From contig OZ245061.1 in NCBI GenBank assembly GCA_965224755.1, forward strand, positions 2,666,001-2,730,000: a DNA stretch of 64,000 bases. Direction: 5' to 3'. The notes below the pieces were generated by a model. The model was not told the DNA's origin. It saw only the letters and a program-made list of their open reading frames with translations, and made no database searches. Source of the stretch: Hellea sp965224755. GTDB taxonomy: Bacteria; Pseudomonadota; Alphaproteobacteria; Caulobacterales; Maricaulaceae. Shown in pieces: positions 43,913 to 54,500 of this stretch (position 1 is the stretch's first letter; every line of letters begins with the position of its first letter). The translations under genes and the position numbers were made by a program.

Positions 43913-46900
43913 CTAGAACAAGAAGTCCGCGTCTGTTAGGGCTGTGGCGTCAAAGCCGATAAGCTCGATACTGCGGTTGGTCCAAGTAATCAGGCTGTCA
44001 GCGCCGTCAAAGGTGATCGTCAGGTCGCTAAATTGCGTCGGGCCTGATTGGAACTGGATAATATCAAGCCCGTCCTCAAAGCCAAAGATACGGTCCGTGC
44101 CGCTATTCGCGCCAAAGACAAAAGTATCAGACCCCGCCCCGCCAAACAAATCATCATCGCCTCGCCCGCCGGTCAAGCGGTCATCACCGTCCCCGCCAAA
44201 GAGACGGTCATCGCCGTCCGCGCCGATAAGCTGGTCATCATCGCCCAGACCCTGAAGATCATTATCTCCCGCATCCCCGATCAGGATATCATCATAGATT
44301 GTGCCAAAGATATTCTCGATAGAACTATAGGTATCTCCCGCAGCCTCGCCCGTATTCAGCGCAGGATTAATCAAATTCACCGTAACCCCCGAACTCGCCG
44401 TTGTATAAGACGCCCGGTCAATCCCCGCCCCGCCGTCGAGATGATCCGCCCCCAAACCGCCAAAGAGCTGGTCATTACCGTCCCCGCCATTGAGAATATC
44501 ATCGCCGATACCGCCGCGGATAATATCATTGCCCGCCAAGCCGTTAACCGTGTCATTATCAATGCCAAAACTGACATTATCATTGCCCGCTGTCAGGTTG
44601 GTCGTGACATTATTGCCAGAGGGGTTCGGAAGTGGTGTCAGGAAGACAAAATCCGCCGCCGTTAAAGTCCCGGTAAAGCCGATAAGCGAGGTCACCCCGT
44701 TAAAGTGGGTAATCACCGTATCGCCGCTGGCGTTAATCGTAATCGACAGATCCGAGAAGCTGCCCGGCCCGCCGCCAAATTCGATAATGTCAATGCCCTG
44801 CTCATAGGTAAAGATCCGGTCCTTACCCGCGCCGACGCGGATGACAAAGGTATCAATCCCGGCATTGCCGTGCAGATCATCATTGCCCCGGCCTCCGTCC
44901 AAGCGGTCATTGCCGTCGCCGCCAAACAGCCGGTCCCGGCCATTGCGCCCGATCAGCTGGTCATTGCCCGCAAGGCCTACCAAATCCACGCCGCTGTGAT
45001 CGGCCGATAATATATCATTATGTATCGAGCCATAAAGCGCCTCGATAGAGCTATAGCTATCCCCCGCAGCCTCGCCTGTATTGGTCGCGCTATTAAACAG
45101 ATCGGCCCGCAAACCCGCCGCTGCCTGGCTGTAAAAAGCCCGGTCATGGCCCGCTCCGCCGTCCAGAACATCTGCCCCGAGCCCGCCATATAAATCATCA
45201 TTACCATCATCGCCAAAGAGCTGGTCATCCCCCGCCCCGCCAAACAAATCATCAAGGCCGAGACCGCCTTCAAGTCGGTTAATCGCGCCATCGCCAATAA
45301 TGTGATCATTGCCTTGAGAGCCAATGATATTTTCCATGTTTTGCCAAGCTTGGTTGACAAAGCTGCCATCGGCAGACGTATATCCGTTAAGCACATCAAG
45401 CCTGAGATCAAATCCAAAAACCAACGAAAAATCAACGGTGTCAGAGTCTGCGTCGCCGTCAAGAATGTCCATACCCCAACCTAAATCAAAAACAAAACGG
45501 TCATCACCCGCTCCGCCGTTTATGGTGTCGTTGCCGGTCCCGCCTGTAAGCACGTCATCTCCGTTGCCGCCATTGAGGGTGTCTAGGCCGCCGCCGCCTG
45601 TAAGAACGTCATCTCCGTCGCCGCCATTGAGGGTGTCACTGCCGCTGCTGCCATCAAATGTGTCAGCGCCCGTGCCGCCGGTCATGATATTATCGCCGCC
45701 TGTGCCAGTCACATTATTGGTGCCATTACCCAAGATGATATTTTCGAAATTGATAAAACTTTCACCCCCAAAATTGGTAACGCCTGTAACCATATTTATG
45801 GTATAAGTTCCATCCCAGCTCGTGACATCAAGCGTATCGGTTCCGGCCCCGCCATCGAGTATTTCTGAAACTGCTGTGAGTCCTGCAACGATGGTATCAT
45901 CCCCGTCGCCGCCATTATAAGTGCCGTCACCAGAGGAAATCAGGGTATCATCCCCGGTTCCGCCGGTAATGGTTTCAAAATTGGCGAAGAAGTCATCCGC
46001 CGCCCCGCCTGCGGCATCATAACGAATTTCTCCGGTAGTGGCATCGACAAAAACAGCCGCAATCCCGTCGAAGGTTAACGAATCATTGCCGTCGCCGCCA
46101 TCAAATGTTTCCACACCAAATCCCGGTGCCGTTGTTACAGACAGCGTGTCATCACCATCCCAGAGGAAAATATCACCGTCCGAGCCGCCTTCCTGCCCGG
46201 CTGTCAGGACATCATCACCAATTGTGCCGATCCAGTCATCAGCATCATTCTGGGTGGCATTATCGCGCGTATCCCAGATTTCCATAACGATATCGCCGGA
46301 ATTAGGCAGACCATTTTGATAGACGACAAAAATCCGGCCATCCTGAGTCAGAGTGATATCGGGTTGCAATTCATTACCGTTAGATATGGATATTTCGCTT
46401 CCCAGTTGAGCTCCGCTGGCATCATAATGGCGCATTTTAAGATCAAATTCACCGCTTTCATTGTCATCGACGAGAATAACGAAACTGCCATCTGCGAGGC
46501 CGACAATACGGGGGCTGGCTTGGTTGTTTGTGAAGTTGCCAGTAGGGTCGAAGCTAAGCACACTCGAGGTTGCAATCCCGGCCGCGTCAAAAACCTGAAA
46601 CAGGACGTCATCATCAACAGTGTCGGTGTTTTCCCAAGCGATGACGAAGCCGCCGCCGGACAGAGCTGCGACCGAGGGATTATGATCATCATCTGAGTCA
46701 GTAAAAGTTGAAGCAACGAAAGTTGAGCTTGTCACGGGGGTGCCATCAGCTTGTTGAACCCTATAGCTCAAACCTTCGCCGGTTCCTGTTCGGGCCGCAA
46801 CCGTAACAATATTGCCATTCGTCAAAACCGCCATATCACTGTCATTGGTGACGTCCCCGGTCATAACCGCCGTTTCTGCGCCAAGCGTTTCCGCTGTCAG

Positions 46901-47407
46901 GTCATATCTGCGCGAATAAACATCTTCGGACGAAGCGCCGTCAATTCGCGTATAGCTGATAATCGCCGTATTGCCGCTAATGACAATTTCTGGATCGGCA
47001 TAATTGTTGAAGGCGGTAGAAACGTCATTCGCAACTGACTCAAAATCAATCCGCGTCCCGGTCGAATCATAGACCTCCATACGCAAACTTGTCGCTATGG
47101 CGACGTCTTCGTAGACAACAATCCATCCGCCCGCCGGTGTGGCTGCAAGCGCGAAATCGCCTTCATCATCGATTTGACCAGCGGTATTGAGACGGAACTC
47201 GCTGCCTATGGGCACGCCAAATTCATCAAATAGCTGGCCGATAATATCCGTGCCATTGGGAGAACCTACGCCGGTATCATCATTGGAAACCCAGGCGACA
47301 AGGATGCGGCCATCGGTAAGCTGCGTAACTTGCGGGGCATTTTGTGTCCCGGCTGTTGTTGCATTAACGACAAGCGCGTCTAACCATTGTTCGGGTGTAT
47401 TAGGCAT
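43913..47407 (-). CDS. Large RTX-type calcium-binding secreted protein
   Basis: 1164 residues, no classical signal peptide. Residues 1 to ~420 hold repeated propeller-like units (e.g. GGFVIAWENTDTVDDDVLFQ, DGRIFVVYQNGLP). From about residue 430 come RTX nonapeptides GGxGxDxLx (GGDGDDVLTGGGGLDTLNGG and others), which fold into calcium-bound beta-rolls. The last ~460 residues are two similar modules (about 705-939 and 940-1164), each with NTGEAAGD.YSSIE and a closing DRI..FE.G.DII.F section ending ADF.F. This end is the expected type I secretion signal region. No type I secretion genes are in the window. The ATG at 47405-47407 follows GGAGAG. Confidence 0.9.
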   Translation of the reverse strand: MPNTPEQWLDALVVNATTAGTQNAPQVTQLTDGRILVAWVSNDDTGVGSPNGTDIIGQLFDEFGVPIGSEFRLNTAGQIDDEGDFALAATPAGGWIVVYEDVAIATSLRMEVYDSTGTRIDFESVANDVSTAFNNYADPEIVISGNTAIISYTRIDGASSEDVYSRRYDLTAETLGAETAVMTGDVTNDSDMAVLTNGNIVTVAARTGTGEGLSYRVQQADGTPVTSSTFVASTFTDSDDDHNPSVAALSGGGFVIAWENTDTVDDDVLFQVFDAAGIATSSVLSFDPTGNFTNNQASPRIVGLADGSFVILVDDNESGEFDLKMRHYDASGAQLGSEISISNGNELQPDITLTQDGRIFVVYQNGLPNSGDIVMEIWDTRDNATQNDADDWIGTIGDDVLTAGQEGGSDGDIFLWDGDDTLSVTTAPGFGVETFDGGDGNDSLTFDGIAAVFVDATTGEIRYDAAGGAADDFFANFETITGGTGDDTLISSGDGTYNGGDGDDTIVAGLTAVSEILDGGAGTDTLDVTSWDGTYTINMVTGVTNFGGESFINFENIILGNGTNNVTGTGGDNIMTGGTGADTFDGSSGSDTLNGGDGDDVLTGGGGLDTLNGGNGDDVLTGGTGNDTINGGAGDDRFVFDLGWGMDILDGDADSDTVDFSLVFGFDLRLDVLNGYTSADGSFVNQAWQNMENIIGSQGNDHIIGDGAINRLEGGLGLDDLFGGAGDDQLFGDDGNDDLYGGLGADVLDGGAGHDRAFYSQAAAGLRADLFNSATNTGEAAGDSYSSIEALYGSIHNDILSADHSGVDLVGLAGNDQLIGRNGRDRLFGGDGNDRLDGGRGNDDLHGNAGIDTFVIRVGAGKDRIFTYEQGIDIIEFGGGPGSFSDLSITINASGDTVITHFNGVTSLIGFTGTLTAADFVFLTPLPNPSGNNVTTNLTAGNDNVSFGIDNDTVNGLAGNDIIRGGIGDDILNGGDGNDQLFGGLGADHLDGGAGIDRASYTTASSGVTVNLINPALNTGEAAGDTYSSIENIFGTIYDDILIGDAGDNDLQGLGDDDQLIGADGDDRLFGGDGDDRLTGGRGDDDLFGGAGSDTFVFGANSGTDRIFGFEDGLDIIQFQSGPTQFSDLTITFDGADSLITWTNRSIELIGFDATALTDADFLF

Positions 47408-47710
47408 AGGTCTCTCCACACAATGGCAAAAACCGGGAGAGCCCCGCAGTGATTGCCCCAGTCCGCGCATAGGCACGAACCACTAGAAATGCAGATCAGA
47501 TGACGCCCCTATGTTATGCTTTGATATGCGCCCAACACAGGTGAAGGATATCCACATTCCTTTCACAAAGCCGCATTTAGCAAATTAAATATTTTGGCGC
47601 AAGGTATTTTATTTGAACTCTTAAACAAGGCCTCGTAAAGACCCGCGCCAATACTTTTAAAACCCCCTTCTCCTATTGCCCCTCCCGCTCTTATCGGGCA
47701 AAACCCTGTT
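47408..47710. promoter_or_regulatory. 303-base divergent intergenic region between RTX gene and accD
   Basis: This gene-free stretch separates the leftward RTX gene from rightward accD, so it must hold two promoters. It has A+T-rich patches (around 47577-47630). No convincing operator, RNA gene or terminator was found. Confidence 0.4.
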
Positions 47711-48583
47711 ATGAATTGGCTTTCCAAACTCACCCCGCCCGGGGTCAAAGATATTTTCTCCAAAAAAGATTCTCCGGATAATCTTTGGCTGAAATGTCCG
47801 AAGTCGGGCGAGATGGTATTTTCGGCGGATTTGCCGGGGTTGCTCCATGTCACCCCCGCCGGACATCACCTGCGCATTGGGCCGGAAATGCGCATGGATT
47901 ATACCTTTGATGAGGCCGCCTATAGCGCGGTGGATATTCCCGATGTCGCCAAAGACCCGCTGAAATTCAAGGACGACCAGAAATATACTGACCGCCTGAA
48001 AAAAGCGCGGGCCAAGACCGGAAATCAGGACGCGATGAGTATCGGGGTCGGTAAAATCCACGGCATTGGCGCCGTTGTGCTGGCGCAAAATTTTGCCTTT
48101 ATGGGCGGCTCTCTCGGCATGGCGGCAGGGGAAGGATTTATCCAAGCCGCCGAATATGCCGTAGCGCATAAAATGCCGCTCATCGTCTTCACTTCCGCCG
48201 GCGGCGCGCGGATGCAAGAGGGGGCATTGTCCCTGATGCAGCTCCCGCGCACGACCATTGCCGTGCAAGAACTGCGCGAGGCGGGACTGCCTTATATTGT
48301 CGTGCTTTGCGATCCGACGACGGGCGGCGTGACCGCAAGTTATGCCATGCTCGGCGATATTCATCTGGCCGAACCGGGCGCGCTGATCTGTTTTGCCGGG
48401 CCGCGCGTGATTGAAGAAACCATCCGCGAAAAACTGCCCGAAGGGTTTCAGCGCGCGGAATTTCTCGAAGAAAAAGGCATGATCGACCGCGTGGTTCCCC
48501 GCAAGGAGATACGCGAAACGCTGGCAAAGCTGCTATCGGTTTTGATGAAGACTGAGCATGAAAATCTCTATGAAGATGCCTAA
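47711..48583 (+). CDS. accD: Acetyl-CoA carboxylase carboxyltransferase subunit beta, zinc-finger-less
   Basis: 290-residue carboxyltransferase beta subunit that with AccA moves the carboxyl group from carboxybiotin to acetyl-CoA, giving malonyl-CoA for fatty-acid synthesis. Core signatures are AMSIGVGKIHGIGAVV, FMGGSLGMAAGEGF, VFTSAGGARMQEGALSLMQL, CDPTTGGVTASYAMLGDIHL and ICFAGPRVIEETIRE. The N-terminal four-Cys zinc finger of E. coli AccD is not conserved: only one Cys (WLKCPKSGEMV) remains and the second pair reads HVTPAGHH. This is the usual alphaproteobacterial form. It overlaps folC (TAATG). Confidence 0.96.
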   Translation: MNWLSKLTPPGVKDIFSKKDSPDNLWLKCPKSGEMVFSADLPGLLHVTPAGHHLRIGPEMRMDYTFDEAAYSAVDIPDVAKDPLKFKDDQKYTDRLKKARAKTGNQDAMSIGVGKIHGIGAVVLAQNFAFMGGSLGMAAGEGFIQAAEYAVAHKMPLIVFTSAGGARMQEGALSLMQLPRTTIAVQELREAGLPYIVVLCDPTTGGVTASYAMLGDIHLAEPGALICFAGPRVIEETIREKLPEGFQRAEFLEEKGMIDRVVPRKEIRETLAKLLSVLMKTEHENLYEDA

Positions 48584-49872
48584 TGGCTGAAACTGTTGAG
48601 CAAGCGCTCGCAACCCTGCAAGCGCTACACCCTAAGAAAATAGACCTCGGATTGGGCCGTATTGAGCGGGCTTTGAAAGCGCTCGGCAACCCGCAGGATA
48701 AGCTACCGCCGACTATTCATATAGCCGGCACCAATGGCAAAGGCTCAACGGCCGCTTATTTACGGGCTTTCACCGAAGCGGCAGGGCTGACTGCCCATAT
48801 CTATACCTCTCCGCATCTGGTGCATTTTCGCGAACGTATTGTCGTCGCCTCCGAAGAGATTACGGATGATAATTTGGTCGATGTGCTGACCCGTGTGCGG
48901 GGGGCCAATGCAGGCGAGCCGCTCTCCTTCTTTGAAGCCACAACCGCCGCCGCCTTTCTCGCCTTCTCCGAAACCCAAGCAGATATCTGCATTATCGAAG
49001 TCGGGCTTGGCGGGCGCTATGACGCGACCAATGTGATGACGCCTGCCTGCTGCGGCATCACCCCGATTGATTATGACCATGCCGAATTTTTGGGGCGCGA
49101 CCTCGCCGGAATTGCCCGCGAAAAAGCCGGCATCATGAAAGCCCATTGCCCCGTTATTATCGGGCCGCAGACGGATCTCGTGCGGGCCGTGCTCGACGCC
49201 GAAGCCAATAAAACGAGAGCCCCCGCCAAATTCTGGGATGAGCATTTCCGCGCTTACCGCCAACACGGGCGACTTGTCTATGAGGATGACGGACAGCTTC
49301 TCGACCTCCCCCTCCCCGCGCTAATCGGCGATCATCAGGTGATGAATGCGGGCACAGCCATCGCCATTGCGAGAGAAATGCAACTCCCTGAAGAAGCGAT
49401 TGAAAAAGGGCTGCAAAGCGTGATCTGGCCCGCGCGGATGCAAAATCTTACATCCGGCCCGCTTGCCGGTAAGGTGACCAAAAGCGGCGGCGAATTATGG
49501 CTCGACGGCGGACACAACCCCCATGCCGCCCGCGCCGTGGCCAGCGCCGCCGCCGAACTGGAAGCCAAATCCCCGAAGCCGCTCATTCTGGTCATGGGTA
49601 TTCTCGCCAATAAAGATATAGGCGGATTTCTCGATGCTTTTGAGAGCCTCGCCAGCGCCGTTATCGGCGTGACCATTCCAGGACATGCCTCACTCGCGCC
49701 GGAAACTTTAATTGAGATCGCAAAAAGCCGCGGCCTTGAAGGGCAAGTCGCTGAGACCATAAGCGCCGCCATAGACCTTGCGTTACAGAGCGCTCAAGGC
49801 GCAAGCGCCCCTGCGCCGCGCATCCTGATCTGCGGCTCGCTCTATCTCGCAGGCGAGGTTCTAAAAATATAG
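48583..49872 (+). CDS. folC: Bifunctional folylpolyglutamate/dihydrofolate synthase
   Basis: 429-residue Mur-ligase-fold enzyme that adds glutamate to folates and joins dihydropteroate to glutamate. The P-loop is HIAGTNGKGSTAAYLRAF and the nearby folate loop HLVHFRERI. Later landmarks are EVGLGGRYDATN, ITPIDYDHAEFLG and the C-terminal LDGGHNPHAARAV. It overlaps accD, an accD-folC pairing common to proteobacteria. With PabBC elsewhere in the window it covers two folate steps. Confidence 0.96.
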   Translation: MAETVEQALATLQALHPKKIDLGLGRIERALKALGNPQDKLPPTIHIAGTNGKGSTAAYLRAFTEAAGLTAHIYTSPHLVHFRERIVVASEEITDDNLVDVLTRVRGANAGEPLSFFEATTAAAFLAFSETQADICIIEVGLGGRYDATNVMTPACCGITPIDYDHAEFLGRDLAGIAREKAGIMKAHCPVIIGPQTDLVRAVLDAEANKTRAPAKFWDEHFRAYRQHGRLVYEDDGQLLDLPLPALIGDHQVMNAGTAIAIAREMQLPEEAIEKGLQSVIWPARMQNLTSGPLAGKVTKSGGELWLDGGHNPHAARAVASAAAELEAKSPKPLILVMGILANKDIGGFLDAFESLASAVIGVTIPGHASLAPETLIEIAKSRGLEGQVAETISAAIDLALQSAQGASAPAPRILICGSLYLAGEVLKI

Positions 49873-49951
49873 CAAGAGTTGTAATTTTTTGTAACCTTAT
49901 CTGAATTGCGCAAGGACTCCCTTACGCTACCCCAACTCTATTGGAGGCTGT

Positions 49952-50608
49952 ATGAAACATTTTACCCTGCTTATTTTTATGGGAGTCTACTTAACCGGCT
50001 GTGCTACGGTTTCGCGCGGCACGAAGGATAAAATGGTGATTGATACCGAGCCAACCGGCGCCGCCATCATGACGGATAAAGAACTTCCAAAAAGCAAGGC
50101 TGCCCGCAAAAAAAAACCGGCTCTGGAAGCTAAATACTATGGCTGCCCCGCTACGCCGTGCGAATTTAAAATCCCTCGGCGGTCTGAGTTTATTATGACC
50201 ATATCTAGGGCAGGATATGAAGACGTTGAAATTGGTGTGGATTACGGCCTGCATAAAGAAAGCCTGAATGCAAATCTGGCAGGATCAGCCGCGACTGGCC
50301 TTGGCCTAGGCCTTGCGGCAGGCGCCTTTGTGGCTGGTCTTGCAGGCACGGGCGGGATTGCTGTAAGTGCTGCGGCGGCCTCTGCTGGTATCGCAACTCT
50401 AGGCATTGGGGCGGTTTCAATTGGCGTTGACGCCGCGACAGGGGCCATGATGAATGTACGGCCCAATCCTGTCTTTATAACATTACCACCCAAAGGCACA
50501 GAATTTACGCCTCATCCGGGCGCAATCGCTCTACGAGAAAAGCGCCAATTAAAGGCTGAAAAGATGCGCAAAAAATCAGCTCCGGCCCAAAGCAAGACAC
50601 GACCTTAA
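49952..50608 (+). CDS. Tandem lipoprotein 1 (PEGA-like, glycine-rich membrane segment)
   Basis: 218 residues with a lipobox (VYLTGCATVSRGT). The N-terminal section carries VIDTEPTGAAIMTDKE, similar to PEGA-type surface proteins, and YGCPATPCEFKIPRRSEF with two Cys. A Gly/Ala-rich hydrophobic stretch follows (AATGLGLGLAAGAFVAGLAG and on), then VDAATGAMMNVRPNPVFI and a charged end. It shares the whole layout with the next gene, so the two arose by duplication. Function unknown. A GGAGG site precedes the ATG. Confidence 0.85.
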   Translation: MKHFTLLIFMGVYLTGCATVSRGTKDKMVIDTEPTGAAIMTDKELPKSKAARKKKPALEAKYYGCPATPCEFKIPRRSEFIMTISRAGYEDVEIGVDYGLHKESLNANLAGSAATGLGLGLAAGAFVAGLAGTGGIAVSAAAASAGIATLGIGAVSIGVDAATGAMMNVRPNPVFITLPPKGTEFTPHPGAIALREKRQLKAEKMRKKSAPAQSKTRP

Positions 50609-50610
50609 GA

Positions 50611-51213
50611 ATGACCCACCGATATGCTCATCTACTATGCCTTCTTGGCTTAGCTTGTCTTCAAACGGCTTGCGCCACCGTTGTCCGCGGCACAACAGAG
50701 CCCTTCATGGTCGCAACTGAGCCGCCGGGTGCCGTAGTGACAACAACGCTTGAGACAAAAGAAAGCCGCAAAGCTCGGAAATCAAACCCCGATCTTAAAG
50801 CCAAGACTTATGGCTGTTCTCCGACTCCATGCGAGATTGAGCTGCCCCGGCGGTCAAAATTTATCGCCAAGATTGAGAAACCCGGTTTTGAACCGGTGCG
50901 CGCAACCATATTGTCCAAAGCCGGGAAAAAAGGGAAAGTAGCAGGTTCGGCAGCGCCGGCTGCAGTCACAATTATCGCAGGATCCGAAATCGCCGCCGCT
51001 TCGACAGCTACAAGCTTTTTTCTCTTAGAAGCCTATACCATAGCAGGAGCAACAACAGGCGCGGTTATGATTGGAGTGCCTCTGGGGTTTGCAGATGCCG
51101 TATCCGGAGCGATGCTGGATCTATACCCCAACCCTATCGGCGTAAAACTCACCCCGAAATCTGGCGCGGTCGATAAAGACAAAATAAAAACGCAGCTTAC
51201 AGACTTAAAGTAG
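50611..51213 (+). CDS. Tandem lipoprotein 2 (paralog of the preceding gene)
   Basis: 200 residues with a lipobox (LACLQTACATVVRGT). VATEPPGAVVTTTLETKE, YGCSPTPCEIELPRRSKF, a hydrophobic Ala/Thr/Ile-rich stretch and FADAVSGAMLDLYPNPIGVK align with tandem lipoprotein 1. Identity looks moderate, so the duplication is old. It starts two bases after the previous stop. The pair interrupts the region between folC and the convergent trxA gene. Confidence 0.83.
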   Translation: MTHRYAHLLCLLGLACLQTACATVVRGTTEPFMVATEPPGAVVTTTLETKESRKARKSNPDLKAKTYGCSPTPCEIELPRRSKFIAKIEKPGFEPVRATILSKAGKKGKVAGSAAPAAVTIIAGSEIAAASTATSFFLLEAYTIAGATTGAVMIGVPLGFADAVSGAMLDLYPNPIGVKLTPKSGAVDKDKIKTQLTDLK

Positions 51214-51243
51214 ACTAGCTTTATTTTGGACTTAATTTAAGCC

Positions 51244-51564
51244 TTAAGCGTGTTCTGCCACCCATTCGGCGAGTTTTGTTTTTGTCATTGCGCCGACTTT
51301 TGTCGCCACGACTTGGCCGTCTTTAAAAATCATCAAAGTGGGAATACCGCGAACATGGAATTTAGCCGGCGTTTCAGGATCATCGTCAATATTGACCTTG
51401 GCAATTTTAATCTTATCGCCCATTTCTTCAGAAATTTCTTCAAGCGCCGGGCCGATTTGTTTGCAAGGCCCGCACCATTCCGCCCAAAAATCAACGAGGA
51501 CGGGAGTTTCGGAACCGATGACGTCATCTTTGAAACTGGCGTCTGAAACTTTTACTGTTGCCAT
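51244..51564 (-). CDS. trxA: Thioredoxin 1
   Basis: 106-residue cytosolic disulfide reductant. The active site is FWAEWCGPCKQIGP (Cys31, Cys34), with the cis-proline loop VRGIPTLMIFKDG and the typical C-terminus. The ATG at 51562-51564 follows GGAGG at the usual spacing; the ATG at 51574-51576 would put that site inside the gene. It lies 32 bases after addA in the leftward addB-addA-trxA operon, a common alphaproteobacterial order. Confidence 0.97.
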   Translation of the reverse strand: MATVKVSDASFKDDVIGSETPVLVDFWAEWCGPCKQIGPALEEISEEMGDKIKIAKVNIDDDPETPAKFHVRGIPTLMIFKDGQVVATKVGAMTKTKLAEWVAEHA

Positions 51565-51596
51565 GGCGGCCTCCATAAGGGGATATCTTGTTACTC

Positions 51597-54500
51597 TTAG
51601 GTAGGAAGAGCGGCTATGTGCGTCAAGGCCGCGTCGAGCCGTTTATCATCCAATATCATAAGGCGCGGCCCGTCCGTCCAGAGCAGCGCGCAGATAACCT
51701 CTTTATCCGGGTAAATCTCGCGGGCGAGAGCGCGGTAAGCCGCCATTTGCCCCCAATAGATATCGGCCACGCCGTCCTGCGTTTGCGGCGGCGGGCGGTT
51801 GGATTTATAATCGACGATAAAGGCCTTAGTATCGGTCACGCTGATACGGTCAATCTGGGCATTGAGATAGAGATGCGGCGGAAGCGTTTTCGCCCTGCCA
51901 GCAAGCGAGATTTCGGCGCGGCTGCCCGGCGCAAAAACCTCTGCAAAATCCGGGTTATCCAGAACCGCAAAGACTTCCCCGATGATTTGACGGCGCTGCA
52001 CCTCCGGGATCATCTTATATCCCGACACCATTTTGGCCGCCATGGTTTTTCGTTTGGGAGGATCAAATTCCGGCAGGATTTCAAGCAGTTTATGAATGAG
52101 ATTGCCGCGCATGAAACGGGCCTCCTGCGCGCCCGCTAGAGGTGAGCGCACAGGCATGTTAGACCCCGGCGGCGCCAGCAGATAAGACGGCGTGACCCGC
52201 CTGAGCGCCGAAGTTTCGGACTTGGCAGGCCCGCAGACCCATATAGGTAATGTCGTTTCATCCCGGGTGTCACTCTCTGCGGCAGCGCGAGGCGCCTTGG
52301 CCCCGGCACCAAATGACAAGCCGTCGCCAAAAGGTGTTTCAAGGATTTGCGGCGAAAGCCCTGCAAATGCCTCTTGCGCCTCTTGATACCAACAGTGTTT
52401 GGACATGCCGGTTTTGGACGACCCGCTATGATAGCCGCAAATGACAAGGCGCGATTCAGCGCGCGTCATAGCGACATAAAACAGGCGCAAATATTCCTCG
52501 CCCATGCGGGATTTAACCGCCTCTTTATAAGGCTCCAGCGCGGCGGGAACGGCTTTGGCATTCGGGGTTAGAGCAAAGCCAGAGTCAATAGGAATGACAT
52601 CGGGGCCTTTACTCGGTGATTGCGTCGTATCGGGGAGGAAGACAATAGGCGCTTCAAGACCTTTGGCTCCGTGCACCGTCATCACCCTCACCTGCCCTGC
52701 GCCGGAGTCCATCTCGCGTTTTAGTTCTTGTTCATCGCGTGAAAACTCCAGCACAAAATGCTGCAAGGACGGGGAGACCTGCCTTTGATGGGCAAGCGCC
52801 CGGGCGAGGAAAGCTTCAATGGCGTCCTTGGCTTCCAGCCCGAGGCGGGCATAGAGTTTATAGGTCAGGCTGCGGCCTGTATCATCCACCATATCCAGAA
52901 CACGAGCGAAAAATTCATAAGGCGCAAAACGGCGCGAATAATCGATCATCGCCTGCAATAACTGCGCAGTGTCAGGCCGCTTTGCCTGAACCGAGGCCCA
53001 GAGGCTGATATCGCCGCGCTGCGCAGCCACATCAAATAAGGCCTTATCATCAAAGCCTAAAAGCGGGCTTTTTAAAATTTCTGCGAGGGATAAATCATCG
53101 TCCGGCAACAGCGTGAATTTCGCTAGAGACAGCAGGTCTTTGACCGCAATAGAATCTTTGAGCTTTAAGCGGTCAGCCCCGGCAACTGGCACGCTATGGC
53201 CTTTCAGATTGCGGATAACGGCATCAAAAAAAGCATTTCGTTGGCGCACCAAAATCAAAATATCTCCCGCCTGCAGAGGCCGCGTATATCCTAATTTTCG
53301 ATCAAATACGGGCTCACCTTTATCCAGCCAATCTTTGATTCTTCGCGCAATAGCTTCGGCAAGTTGTTCGCGGGAATCGGCTTTGGAGAGCGCGTCAACA
53401 GGCGTGGTATCCCAAGGCTGTTTTTCATCTCCCACTTCGGCTTTGGGTGCCAGCGGCCAGAAATCGACCTGCCCTGTATCGCTACGGTTTGCCGTATGGC
53501 TTATTAAGTCAGAGGCTGGCACATAATTTTGAACATTGAACATACGCTGCAAGGCATGGTTTTCGACAAAAACCTGATCGACAAATTTTAGAATTTCAGG
53601 CGCGGAGCGAAATGACATGCGCATCCGAATTTCGCCCGGATTATCCGCGCCGCTATAAGTTCTGGTTTTTTCGATAAACTTCTCAGGATCAGCTCCTTGA
53701 AAAGAATAGATCGATTGTTTTTCGTCCCCTACAGCGAAAAGCGTGCGCGGTTTGCGCGGGTCGCGATCAGGACTATCCTGCGTAAAACCGTCTGCCAGAG
53801 CGTCAATGATTTGCCATTGCTCAGGCGACGTATCCTGAGCTTCATCGAGCAATAAATGCTCAATGCCGCCATCGAGTTTATAGCTTATCCAATCCGAAAC
53901 CTCGCTGCGGCTAAGCAGATCGCGCACGAGTAGAATCTGGTCATTAAAATCAAGCCCCCGGCGCGCCCGTTTCATTTTTTCAAAGCGGTTGGCATAGTCT
54001 TTGGCGACCGTAAAAGCGGCCTTAGTAAATTTCAGGCAGGTGGTTGATTTTATATGCTCTACGATCCGCAAGACCCGCTCACGTTCACTTCCATGCCCGT
54101 CTTCAATATTGGAAAAAAACAGCTGCGCAAAATCGCCCGATTGTTGAGTGACGACGGTTTTTAAAGGCCCGCTTTCATTCGCTGTCAAAAACACTGCGCT
54201 ATAATGCTCAAAAGCGCGGAACGGGTCTTCAATGTCGAAACTGGCGAGCATGCGCTCCGCCCGACTAACATCGCCTTTAGACGTGCTGCCCAGCATTTCC
54301 GTGGCGGCCCGGAAAATCCTGTTCTTTGGCGCGCGCTCCCAGCCTTCGGCTTTGATCTCGGCTATGGATTTGGCAGGATCATCAATATCTAAAATTTCCG
54401 CTAATAGTGCTATGCCGCCAGCGGCATTCCACTGCCTGATTTTATCCGGCGCTCCCGCCATCCAATTAAATAAAGTCTCCAGTGTCTGGTCAGCTTTTTC

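Noticed and set aside
44048..46696. Periodic repeated DNA in the RTX gene, and plus-strand open frames there
   Set aside because: The ~27-base period encodes GGxGxDxLx nonapeptides on the minus strand. There are no uniform repeats and unique spacers as in a CRISPR array, and the plus-strand frames are shadows.
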